Origin: Leptospiraceae bacterium
GTDB taxonomy: Bacteria; Spirochaetota; Leptospiria; Leptospirales; Leptonemataceae
Assembly: GCA_026418015.1 (NCBI GenBank)
Contig: JAOACE010000005.1
Location: 60,279 to 124,278, forward strand
DNA length: 64,000 bases
Reading direction: 5' to 3'
In this document: positions 48,414 through 56,869 of the stretch, piece by piece
Numbering within the stretch: the stretch's first letter is position 1
Layout of the letters: each line of letters begins with the position of its first letter
The notes under the pieces: model-generated
The model's input: the letters and a program-made list of their open reading frames with translations, nothing else
Database searches by the model: none
Told to the model about the DNA's origin: nothing
Translations under genes and position numbers: made by a program

Positions 48414-48782
48414 CTAAAGTTTTATAAAAAATTCAACTTGCTGGTATATCTCTTCAGTATCTAACTCTGAGCTTGTAAATGCTGTTTTTACAGAGTTTAT
48501 TAAAGCTTGAATATACTTATCTTTATTTTTATCTTTAAACTCTGTTGACACTTCATATAGTCCGTAGTTGCCTTTGTCTACATTTAATCCAACTAAGATT
48601 TTTATATGTTCCTGTAAAAGCTTGCCTTCTTCGTAGAGTTTTATTAGAGTTTCGTAAAATTCTTTTATTCCTGAAAAATAGAAAAACCCAACAAGAAATT
48701 TAAGCTCTCCGCTAATTTCTATCAGCTCTTTTAATCTGCTTTTAAGGTCTTTATTTTCATGATTGGTGATAAATGTGCTCAA
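48414..48782 (-). CDS. PLD-like domain fragment (N-terminus of the split PLD-helicase)
   Basis: 122 residues from a TTG with an AAAGGAGG ribosome site. Reads as the first half of a PLD-family domain (ISGELKFLVGFFYFSGIKEFYETLIKL, VGLNVDKGNYGL). It ends at a stop right after VEFFIKL. One extra A in the run at about 48421-48425 would continue in frame into TLEEKIIVIKKTKEPNHSKLYLF and then the helicase at 48036. Together with 45442-48036 it would form a protein of about 1110 residues. Confidence 0.8.
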   Translation of the reverse strand: MSTFITNHENKDLKSRLKELIEISGELKFLVGFFYFSGIKEFYETLIKLYEEGKLLQEHIKILVGLNVDKGNYGLYEVSTEFKDKNKDKYIQALINSVKTAFTSSELDTEEIYQQVEFFIKL

Positions 48783-48998
48783 AGGTAAGGAACCTCCTTT
48801 ATTAATTTACATTAAAAATTTTATATATCTCTTGCATTGTCGAATAATAAAATATCATAGGATAATTTTTTTTCGTAAAAAAAACCACCAATTTTTAAGT
48901 ATTTTGAGTTATAATTTTATTAAATTGTGAAATTTTTTGACAATCTTGAAGAATCTTATAAATAGGTTGTTCAAAATAATTTATCGTGGTGGTGTGAG

Positions 48999-49217
48999 AT
49001 GATAGGTTTACAGGAGCTTATTGTTTTGGTTTTGCTTATGCTTTTGGTAAACATCCCATTATTTTTAATCGCATTAGTGGACATCCTAAAGAGTAAATTT
49101 GCGGGCTATAATAAAATTGTCTGGTTGTTAGTAGTGATACTTGTTCCATTAGTTGGTCCCATAGCCTACTTTTTCATCGGCAGAAAACAGAAGGTAAAAG
49201 ATGAGAGAAAAGATTAA
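48999..49217 (+). CDS. PLDc_N domain small membrane protein
   Basis: 72 residues with two hydrophobic helices (about 5-28 and 40-62) and the pattern ALVDILKSKF...KIVWLLVVILVPLVGPIAYFFIGRK, the phospholipase D-nuclease N-terminal (PLDc_N) family of two-helix proteins. No nuclease domain follows. Divergent from the PLD-helicase gene and 82 bases upstream of the WD40-caspase gene. Role unknown. Confidence 0.8.
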   Translation: MIGLQELIVLVLLMLLVNIPLFLIALVDILKSKFAGYNKIVWLLVVILVPLVGPIAYFFIGRKQKVKDERKD

Positions 49218-49298
49218 AAATATCCCTGTTGAATTTAAAAAATGATTGAGAAAAAATTGCCAAAAAGGTAGATTATATTAAAAAGGGAGGCATCGATT

Positions 49299-51821
49299 AT
49301 GAGTAAAAGGTTTCTTTTATTCCTGGTTTGCTTGATAGCATCTTTTTCTATAACTATAAGTCCATTGTTTGCGGAGGAAAAGCCAGAGGTTTTTGTGCAG
49401 ACAGGGCATAGTGGCGATGTCGCCTCCGTAGCCTTTTCTCCCGATGGCAGGCTCATAGCATCTGGAAGCTATGATAATACAATCAAGCTCTGGGATGTAA
49501 ATACAGGAAGAGAGATAAGGACATTATGGGGGCATAATGGCGATGTCAACTCCGTAGCCTTTTCTCCCGATGGCAAGCTATTAGCATCAGGAAGCTGGGA
49601 TAAAACAATCAAGCTCTGGGATGTTGAAACAGGAAGAGAGATAAGGACATTAGAGGGGCATAGTTGGCCTGTCCGTTCCGTAGCCTTTTCTCCCGATGGC
49701 AGGCTATTAGCATCAGGAAGCGATGATAGAACAATCAAGCTCTGGGATGTAAAAACAGGAGGAGAGATAAGGACATTAGAGGGGGATAGTGGCGGTTTCA
49801 CCTCCGTAGCCTTTTCTCCCGATGGCAGGCTATTAGCATCAGGAAGCTGGAGTACAATCAAGCTCTGGGATGTAAAAACAGGAGAAGAGATAAGGACATT
49901 AAAGGGGCATAGAGACTCTGTCCGTTCCGTAGCCTTTTCTCCCGATGGCAGGCTCATAGCATCTGGAAGCTGGGATGAAACAATCAAGCTCTGGGATGTA
50001 AATACAGGAAGAGAGATAAGGACATTAGAGGGGCATAGGGACTGGGTCACCTCTGTAGCCTTTTCCCCCGATGGCAAGCTATTAGCATCAGGAAGCGGGG
50101 ATAAAACAATCAAGCTCTGGGATGTAAAAACAGGAAGAGAGATAAGGACATTAAAGGGGCATAGTAGGTTTGTCACCTCCGTAACCTTTTCTCCCGATGG
50201 CAAGCTATTAGCATCAGGAAGCGGGGATAAAACAATCAAGCTCTGGGATGTAAATACAGGAATAGAGATAAGGACATTAGAGGGGCATAGTGGGTATGTC
50301 ACCTCAGTAACCTTTTCTCCCGATGGCAGGCTCATAGCATCAGGAAGCAAGGATAATACAATCAAGCTCTGGGATGTAAATACAGGAAGAGAGATAAGGA
50401 CATTAAAGGGGCATAGACACGATGTCACCTCCGTAGCCTTTTCTCCCGATGGCAGGCTATTAGCATCAGGAAGCAGTGATGGTACTACACGGTTATGGAA
50501 TCCTCAAATAGGGCATGAAGTTGCTATGTTTGTGGGTTTTACCGATGGTGAATGGGTGGTTATGACCCCAGGAGGGTATTATACTGCATCATCTGGTGGT
50601 GAAAAATATATCAATGTCCGCATAGGAAACAATGTCTATAGCATTGAAAACTATCGTGAAGCCTTTTATCGTCCCGACCTTGTTAAGCTTGCCCTTGCAG
50701 GTAGTTCTCTTAAAGATTACAAGAACCTTGCTGATATAAAACAGCCCCCTATCGTTGAGATTATTGATACACCAGTAAGCACTGATAAGGATGAAGTAAA
50801 ACTTACAGTTAAATTAACAGACCAGGGCGGTGGAATTGGACATGTAAGGATCTATCTCAATGAGACCGCTGTTCTTGTTGATAGAGCAAGAGGTGTAAAG
50901 ATTGTGGCAAAAGTGAAAGAAAAAACTATCTATAAGACATACACGATAAAACTTCTTAACGGTGAAAACACAATTAAGGTAGTTGCCTTTAATGGAGATA
51001 ATACCATGCAGAGTAACCCTGCATACCATAACGTAATGGCAGACCTTAAAATCAAAAAGCCATCACTTTATGCAGTTGTCATAGGTATAAATGAATACAA
51101 AAACCCAAAGCTTAAACTGAAATACGCAGTGGCAGATGCAAAACTCTTTGCAGACACATTGAAAAAGGTAGCTTCTCCCCTTTTTGAAAAGGTTGAGATA
51201 AACCTATTAATTACAAAAAAACAGACTACAAAAGAAGCAATAAAGAATGCACTTGAAAAGATGAAAAGATTAAGCCCTGAGGATGTCTTTGTCTTTTATG
51301 TGGCAAGTCATGGGACAGTGGATGAAGGGGAGTATTTCCTTATTACCTCAAATGTGGGTTCATTAAGTACCATTAGATTAAAAGAGGATGCTTTAACCCA
51401 GACAGAGCTAAAAGATCTTATTGCCAATGTGCCGACAACAAAGAAATTTATTGTCATAGATACCTGTAATGCTGGAAAACTTGGTGAAGCCCTTCAGGTG
51501 GCGTTGCTTACCCGTGGAATGAGTGAGGAGACAGCAATGAAGATACTCGCAAAGGCAGTAGGTTCAACGATTATCAGTGCTTCTACATCATTACAGGAAG
51601 CCCTTGAAGGCTATCAGGGACATGGACTTTTTACCTATGTGCTTACAGAGGGTATGAAAGGAAAGGCAGATACAGACAGGGATGGATTTATCAGAATCCT
51701 TGAGCTTGCAAACTATGTGGACAGCGAAGTGCCTGTCCTTGCGGAAAAAGTATTCAAGCATTCCCAGTATCCGACAGCAATGTCAAGTGGACAGTCATTT
51801 CCGATAGGGAAAGTAAAGTAG
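49299..51821 (+). CDS. Exported WD40-repeat protein with C-terminal caspase-like (C14) domain
   Basis: 840 residues. Signal peptide (cleavage near SPLFA/EE), nine WD40 repeats of 42 residues (about 35-411; repeat 4 lacks one residue), a linker with DGEWVVMTPGGYYTASSGG, an Ig-like segment (about 485-560), then a C14 caspase-like domain: LYAVVIGINEYKNPKLKLKYAVADAKLFADTL, catalytic His in YVASHG and Cys in VIDTCNAG. Repeats are nearly identical at DNA level. The gene is clearly richer in G+C than its surroundings, so probably acquired. Related proteins are common in filamentous and complex bacteria. Target and trigger unknown; export is unusual for a death protease. Confidence 0.9.
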   Translation: MSKRFLLFLVCLIASFSITISPLFAEEKPEVFVQTGHSGDVASVAFSPDGRLIASGSYDNTIKLWDVNTGREIRTLWGHNGDVNSVAFSPDGKLLASGSWDKTIKLWDVETGREIRTLEGHSWPVRSVAFSPDGRLLASGSDDRTIKLWDVKTGGEIRTLEGDSGGFTSVAFSPDGRLLASGSWSTIKLWDVKTGEEIRTLKGHRDSVRSVAFSPDGRLIASGSWDETIKLWDVNTGREIRTLEGHRDWVTSVAFSPDGKLLASGSGDKTIKLWDVKTGREIRTLKGHSRFVTSVTFSPDGKLLASGSGDKTIKLWDVNTGIEIRTLEGHSGYVTSVTFSPDGRLIASGSKDNTIKLWDVNTGREIRTLKGHRHDVTSVAFSPDGRLLASGSSDGTTRLWNPQIGHEVAMFVGFTDGEWVVMTPGGYYTASSGGEKYINVRIGNNVYSIENYREAFYRPDLVKLALAGSSLKDYKNLADIKQPPIVEIIDTPVSTDKDEVKLTVKLTDQGGGIGHVRIYLNETAVLVDRARGVKIVAKVKEKTIYKTYTIKLLNGENTIKVVAFNGDNTMQSNPAYHNVMADLKIKKPSLYAVVIGINEYKNPKLKLKYAVADAKLFADTLKKVASPLFEKVEINLLITKKQTTKEAIKNALEKMKRLSPEDVFVFYVASHGTVDEGEYFLITSNVGSLSTIRLKEDALTQTELKDLIANVPTTKKFIVIDTCNAGKLGEALQVALLTRGMSEETAMKILAKAVGSTIISASTSLQEALEGYQGHGLFTYVLTEGMKGKADTDRDGFIRILELANYVDSEVPVLAEKVFKHSQYPTAMSSGQSFPIGKVK

Positions 51822-52214
51822 TTCAACGTTGTTCAAAGGTGGTTCAAGGGGGTAAGGTGAAAAATATCTTCAAATTTTGCACTGAGAGATGTAAAATTTA
51901 GCATGGGCTTCTTTGAAGTCTGAAGCAAAGTTGAACCCATCCTTAATGTGCCACCTTTAACTGCTACGGATGGGGAAGAATGTGCTCGTATTCAGATGGG
52001 GAATAATTATTCTTCTTGCAACAGGATAAATCATGCAAATTTAGAAGTTTATTGTGAGTTTTCCTGCTCTGTGGCGTAAATTTTGTGGGAGTTTTTCTTT
52101 TAGTAGATTAAATTAATTAATTTAGTTTATAAATTTATATTATCGTTATTTTGAATATGCTATTGTATTATACTAAAAAATTTATTTTTATGTTTTATTT
52201 ATATGTTGATACTT
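51822..52214. other. Right boundary of the accessory island, no gene
   Basis: 393 bases with no credible frame. Starts with GTTCAACGTT, GTTCAAAGGT, GGTTCAAGGG (three spaced GTTCAA units at about 51821-51848). TGCCACCTTTA at 51949-51959 is the inverse of TAAAGGTGGCA at 40840-40850. Composition falls from the higher GC of the WD40 gene to the host level at about 52090. Likely remnants of a mobile element. Confidence 0.4.
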
Positions 52215-53072
52215 TTATTTTACTGCTGTAAAAAAGGAACGATAGGGGATTGGGTATCCTTCTATTGTAGCTGTATGATCCTTCGATAGATTTTCTTCTA
52301 AGCTTGGTAGATAATCGTTTTGCTTCATTTCGTCTAGAATGAATCTTTCGTTGTGAAAGAGGATTTCTTTAAAATTCGCGCGTCTAAGAAAATTCATTAC
52401 TGCTTTTTTATTCGGAATAAACCATATGCCCGAAGAACCTGCATATTTTTTTTCGGGAACTAAACAGACGGGATAATCCGAATGATTGATGGTGATGGTT
52501 TCTAATATCAATACACCTCCAGGTTTTAACAAAAAATGCATTTTTTTTAGAAGCGCATAAGGATCGCTATGGTGATACAAAATGCCCATGCAAAAAATCA
52601 CATCAAAAAAGGATTCAAGATGAATCTCTTGCCATCCGATGCGATCATAATTCCAATGGATTTGATCTTCTTTAGGAAAATATTTTTTTAAAAATTCGAA
52701 TTGTAGATAAAAATCCAAAGTTGGATCAATCAAATAAAAATCAGAATTTAGGTGATCATTTTTTAATTGATAATACATCAAAAAAGAATAGTATCCATTG
52801 TTTGCACCAACATCCAAAATTTTTAATAAATGATTTTTTTTATATAAGTCTTTGATTTTATTTTTTAAATAATCCTTATAGATGGGAATAAAATATTCCC
52901 ATTTAATAAAACTATTCCATTGGGAGGGGATGTAAACTTCGTTGATTTGATAGGGACCTTTTCGGAAAGCTTTTAAGTGTTGAAGTTCTTCTTGGATTTG
53001 TTCTTTTTTGTAAGATTCATTCTTTATAGTTAATATGCCATTATGAATAAAAACACTTGGTAGATGGTTCAT
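52215..53072 (-). CDS. cmoB: tRNA U34 carboxymethyltransferase CmoB
   Basis: About 285 residues. Uses carboxy-SAM to make cmo5U at tRNA position 34. Family blocks: AFRKGPYQIN, WNSFIKWEYF, the SAM site ILDVGANNGYYSF, FYLIDPTLDFYLQFEF, FDVIFCMGILYHHSDPYALL, VLILETI, and the C-terminal TIEGYPIPYRSFF. ATG at 53072 preferred over an ATA upstream. No cmoA neighbour in this window. Stands alone. Confidence 0.92.
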   Translation of the reverse strand: MNHLPSVFIHNGILTIKNESYKKEQIQEELQHLKAFRKGPYQINEVYIPSQWNSFIKWEYFIPIYKDYLKNKIKDLYKKNHLLKILDVGANNGYYSFLMYYQLKNDHLNSDFYLIDPTLDFYLQFEFLKKYFPKEDQIHWNYDRIGWQEIHLESFFDVIFCMGILYHHSDPYALLKKMHFLLKPGGVLILETITINHSDYPVCLVPEKKYAGSSGIWFIPNKKAVMNFLRRANFKEILFHNERFILDEMKQNDYLPSLEENLSKDHTATIEGYPIPYRSFFTAVK

Positions 53073-53201
53073 AAAAAATATCAATAAAAATTTCCAAACA
53101 TTCTTCTACAAGATTATTTTGATGAGGAATTTTATTATGATTCATCCTCATGGGAATTAAAAATTGCTTGAAAGATTATTTAAATAAATTATGTGATAAT
53201 T

Positions 53202-53753
53202 ATGACAAAATTTAAACCTGTAAAGAAATCAACGTTTTTAGAAGCTGTTGCAGCTTGTATTCAACACGAAAAGGATGTTTTTGATTTTTACGTTCGTAAT
53301 GCAGAAAAATTACCCGAAGGACCTATTAAAGATCTTTTTTATCGATTAGCAGAAGATCAAGATGAACAAATCAAAATGATTTCTGATTTATACACAGAAA
53401 TCAAAGGTGGAGAAGCTTTACCGAATTTAAAAATGGCTTCTCAAGTACAAAAGTTCAACAGTACTTCGATTCAGATTTTGATGCGAAGGTTGGATAAGGT
53501 GATCCACAAAGATGCTCAAGGAGTAGAAATGGAAGCATTAGCATTGGCAACTAAACAATTAGAAGATGCCGCTGAGTTTTACAATAAGATGTCCGAAAAA
53601 TTCGAAGATCCCAACATTCGTTATCTCTTTAAACAATTAGCAAACTTTAAAGAAGAATCTCGCCTATTAATGGAATCTTTTAGTGCTTATATTTCTCAAG
53701 GAGCAACACAAAGAAATCCCGAGGCATACTGGGACTTGGATGACAAAATATAA
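53202..53753 (+). CDS. Ferritin-like/rubrerythrin-like diiron protein
   Basis: 183 residues, almost fully helical, two repeats of the rubrerythrin type: FLEAVAACIQHEKDVFDFYVRNAE with a later EDQDEQIKMI, and GVEMEALALATKQLEDAAEFYNKMSE with NFKEESRLLMES. The Glu and His residues could form a diiron site, but no rubredoxin domain is present. Likely handles peroxide or iron. ATG at 53202 preferred over GTG at 53193. It overlaps the next gene by 14 bases. Confidence 0.8.
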   Translation: MTKFKPVKKSTFLEAVAACIQHEKDVFDFYVRNAEKLPEGPIKDLFYRLAEDQDEQIKMISDLYTEIKGGEALPNLKMASQVQKFNSTSIQILMRRLDKVIHKDAQGVEMEALALATKQLEDAAEFYNKMSEKFEDPNIRYLFKQLANFKEESRLLMESFSAYISQGATQRNPEAYWDLDDKI

Positions 53754-54084
53754 AATATTATTTATAATTTTTTTTAACTTTACTTTTTGCAAAAGCGATC
53801 CCATCATTGAATACATCAACCATTATCAACAAGAAGAAACACAGATGAATGGGCATCGCTGTCCTTTATATCCAACTTGTTCTCAATATGCAAAAGAACT
53901 TTACATAAATAATTCTTTCTTAGGGTTTTTTTTAACGTTAGAACGATTGCTTATAAGAGAAAGAGGAGATTTATCTTCGAAATTTCTTCCTATGCCAGAA
54001 AAAATATCACCAGAACGCCAACGTTATTATGATCCCATCGAAAATTCTTTTAAAAAAGCTTCGCTTTTAAAAGAAGATTTTTAA
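53740..54084 (+). CDS. yidD: YidD-family membrane protein insertion factor with lipoprotein-like N-terminus
   Basis: 114 residues. The core CPLYPTCSQYAKELYINNSFLGFFLTLERLLIRERGD is the YidD (UPF0161) signature with its paired cysteines. Unlike most YidD, the N-terminus is a signal with a lipobox-like NFTFC. Usually yidD lies by rnpA and yidC; here it overlaps the ferritin-like gene, so this may be a second, specialised copy. Confidence 0.8.
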   Translation: MTKYKILFIIFFNFTFCKSDPIIEYINHYQQEETQMNGHRCPLYPTCSQYAKELYINNSFLGFFLTLERLLIRERGDLSSKFLPMPEKISPERQRYYDPIENSFKKASLLKEDF

Positions 54085-54172
54085 ATAAGATTTTTAAGAG
54101 TTTTTAGCCGATAATTAAATTAGGTTTGTCTTTATAACAAATTTTTTTATTTTATCTTTTGGAATTTTGTCT

Positions 54173-56149
54173 ATGAATCAAAATAAATTAAAGAGATTAA
54201 AAGATCTTTTTTTGTTAGAAGAGTTTCAACATCTACATCATCATGATTTTTTTACTGATAGGTTGCTGATTCATAGCTCCTTGTATTTACCAGAGATTCG
54301 GAAAGGTTTTCGATTTTTAGAAGAAGCATTGCAAAACCAAGAAAAGATATTTGTCTTTGGAGATCGCGATGTAGATGGAATTACCTCTACAACCATTATG
54401 GTAGATTATTTAACTTCTGTTAAAAATCATTCAAAGATACGATTCAATAACTCCACAGAAGGTGATACTTACGGAATTTCCGAAAGAATTTTAAACGAAA
54501 TTCTCGAATACGATCCCTATCTTGTGATTTTTTTGGATATGGGAAGTTCTCACATACATTTTTTAAAATCTTTGATTGAGCGAAAAAAAAAGATTGTGAT
54601 TTTAGATCATCACATTCCACAGATCGAAAATATCCCCAAAGAAGATTTCGAAAACATTGCATTGATTAACCCCTTACTTTCTTCTGTTGAACTAGAACAC
54701 AAAAATAAAATTTCCACCGCAGGATTATCTTTTAAATTTGTTTTAGGTTTTGAACTTTATCTTGCGAATATATTAAACAAAATTCAAGTTATCAAAACAA
54801 ATCATTATTATGTATATCAAAATGGATATTTTCTTCAAAAAACAAACGAACTGAATCAACTTCGCGATATAGATTCAAATCCTATAATTAAATACAATCT
54901 TTTAAAACTAAACGAAATATCAGAATATTTCCCTAACGTTTCGATAAAGGAATTCGAAATTTTATTAGAAACTATTCCTATTCAATTTGGTAAATATATT
55001 ACAGCCTTATCTATTGAGTTAAGACCAGCTCTTTTGGATTTATCGATGCAGTATGCAAGCATTGCAGCAGTTGGATTGATTGCAGATCAAGTTCCTTTGG
55101 TGGGAGAAAACCGAACAATTGTAAAAGCAGGATTAGGATTGTTAAAACATAAACCCAAATTTTTAGAAGGATTTAGAGCTTTACTACAACAATTAGGAAT
55201 TAACCCAGAATCATTAACATCGAAAGATGTTGGTTGGAGCATTTCTCCTGTTATCAATGCAGCTGGACGAATTGGCGAAACAGAAAAAGCTATCGATTTA
55301 TTACTAGAAAAAAATTCACTAAAAGCATTAGAAAAAGCAACTGCACTAATGGAATTCAACCATCAACGTAGAGAGAGAACCAAAAAAAATATTCAAATAT
55401 TAGAAAATCATCATCATTTAATAGACGAAGAAAATTCGTATGTATTATTCTATCACCAAGAGCTTGAACCAGGGGTTTCGGGGATTATGGCATCGCGAAT
55501 GGCAGAAAAATACAAAAAACCCGCAATTTGGATCAATCCCGACGGAGAGTTTGCGAAAGGATCAGTCAGAAGTTGGGGAGGTGTTAACGTCTTAGAAATG
55601 CTCTATCCCATCAAGGATATATTTGTCGATTTAGGTGGACATGCAGAAGCGGTAGGATTTACGATTGAATATAACAAAATTGAACTTTTAAAAGAAAAAT
55701 TAAAAGAAATTACTTCTAAATATCATAAAGGATTAGATAATAGCCTTGTTGCAAGCGAAAGCAAGAATTTTAAAGAATTCAGCATTAAACCAGAATATTT
55801 AGGAGAAGATTTGATTCAAGACTTACGCATGTTAGAACCTTTTGGTCCAGAAAACCCCGAAATCTATTTTTTACTCAAAAGCGTTAAGGTTTGTGAATTA
55901 GAAAAGATCAACGACAAACATCTAAAATTTAAAGTAGTTCGCGCACTTTCGGATATTGAATTTATTCTATGGAATGCATTCCCTCATATTTTACCAGATG
56001 ATTTTGAAGAAATCAAACAAAACCGATGGGATATATCCGGAATTTTCGAAAGAAATATTTTTTATCCTGCCTACACAAACTGTAAATATCGCTTTTATGT
56101 TAAATCCATCGAAAAAAAAGAAAACATCGATGAGTTGTTAAAATTCTGA
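54173..56149 (+). CDS. recJ: RecJ-type single-strand DNA exonuclease
   Basis: 658 residues. DHH phosphoesterase with FGDRDVDGITSTTIM, a later VIFLDMGSSH, ILDHHIPQ (DHH motif), and the DHHA1 half with SVRSWGGVNVLEML and DLGGHAEAVGFTIE, then an OB-fold C-terminal region. Contains a somewhat long insertion around residues 180-270 (NKIQVIKTNHYYVYQNGYF...). ATG at 54173. Acts 5' to 3' in recombination and mismatch repair. Confidence 0.9.
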   Translation: MNQNKLKRLKDLFLLEEFQHLHHHDFFTDRLLIHSSLYLPEIRKGFRFLEEALQNQEKIFVFGDRDVDGITSTTIMVDYLTSVKNHSKIRFNNSTEGDTYGISERILNEILEYDPYLVIFLDMGSSHIHFLKSLIERKKKIVILDHHIPQIENIPKEDFENIALINPLLSSVELEHKNKISTAGLSFKFVLGFELYLANILNKIQVIKTNHYYVYQNGYFLQKTNELNQLRDIDSNPIIKYNLLKLNEISEYFPNVSIKEFEILLETIPIQFGKYITALSIELRPALLDLSMQYASIAAVGLIADQVPLVGENRTIVKAGLGLLKHKPKFLEGFRALLQQLGINPESLTSKDVGWSISPVINAAGRIGETEKAIDLLLEKNSLKALEKATALMEFNHQRRERTKKNIQILENHHHLIDEENSYVLFYHQELEPGVSGIMASRMAEKYKKPAIWINPDGEFAKGSVRSWGGVNVLEMLYPIKDIFVDLGGHAEAVGFTIEYNKIELLKEKLKEITSKYHKGLDNSLVASESKNFKEFSIKPEYLGEDLIQDLRMLEPFGPENPEIYFLLKSVKVCELEKINDKHLKFKVVRALSDIEFILWNAFPHILPDDFEEIKQNRWDISGIFERNIFYPAYTNCKYRFYVKSIEKKENIDELLKF

Positions 56150-56242
56150 ATTTTTCATCAATCACTGGAATTTTTTTAGAGCATCAAAAAAATCCCAAAA
56201 TTTTTTATGTGACAAAGTTGCAAAAAGGTGATTTTCTTTTAT

Positions 56243-56752
56243 ATGAGGGAGGATCGATACATAACTGCGGATTTTTATCGCTTCTGTGTGAATTTAGAAC
56301 CAAATCATTATGAGTATTTAAAAGAATTAGCAACAAGAGAATTTTTGGGGAACTATTCCCAAGCAATCTTATATTTAATCAAGAAATATTTAAGACAGCT
56401 TTATGATATTCGGATAACGCCAACAAAAGGAACAGAGACAGCAAGCTATCAGCCGAAGACGAAGAGTTATCGAAGGTGGGTAATACGGATCAATCCGGTG
56501 TTATGGAGCAAATTATTCGAGATGAGGCATTTTATCGGCTATTCGATGAGTGCGCTGTTAAGGGTGATGTTGGACTGGGAGATGCAGGGTAGAGGATACG
56601 ACATAATACCGATGATATCGATGCCAGAGGTAGAGGATGATAGAGAGGGGGCTGCATCAGGTTTTATCGAATTGAATAATTATGATTATGAGAAGTTTGG
56701 GGAATACGAAACGAGGCGAATTTTTTGTAGGTTTATCGATGAATTTTCTTGA
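56243..56752 (+). CDS. DUF1564-like protein, copy 1
   Basis: 169 residues. Order: FYRFCVNLEPNHYEYLKELATREF, then TASYQPKTKSYRRW, then VIRINPVLWSKLF and GYSMSALLRVMLDWEMQ. The T-x-YQ and R-I-N-x-x-x-W...G-x-S...L...W pattern resembles DUF1564 of Leptospira. A second copy lies at 63695. Start is the ATG at 56243 because both copies share TTGCAAAA and TTTTATATG just before it. The function of DUF1564 is unknown; the pattern hints at a small DNA-binding fold. The 3' half is richer in G+C than its surroundings. Confidence 0.6.
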   Translation: MREDRYITADFYRFCVNLEPNHYEYLKELATREFLGNYSQAILYLIKKYLRQLYDIRITPTKGTETASYQPKTKSYRRWVIRINPVLWSKLFEMRHFIGYSMSALLRVMLDWEMQGRGYDIIPMISMPEVEDDREGAASGFIELNNYDYEKFGEYETRRIFCRFIDEFS

Positions 56753-56869
56753 TGGTAAGATAAAATTATAAATCATACATAATAATAATTATATTTTTTT
56801 TATAATTATACTTTATAATTTTCTTTTATCATGCGAGAGTAGTTTTTTCTCAAAATTCAAGAATTTTCG

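Noticed and set aside
49469..50428. Long open frame (319 codons) on the minus strand with regular repeats
   Set aside because: It is the antisense of the WD40 repeat array; its periodicity simply mirrors the 126-base units, and it has no domain or ribosome site of its own.
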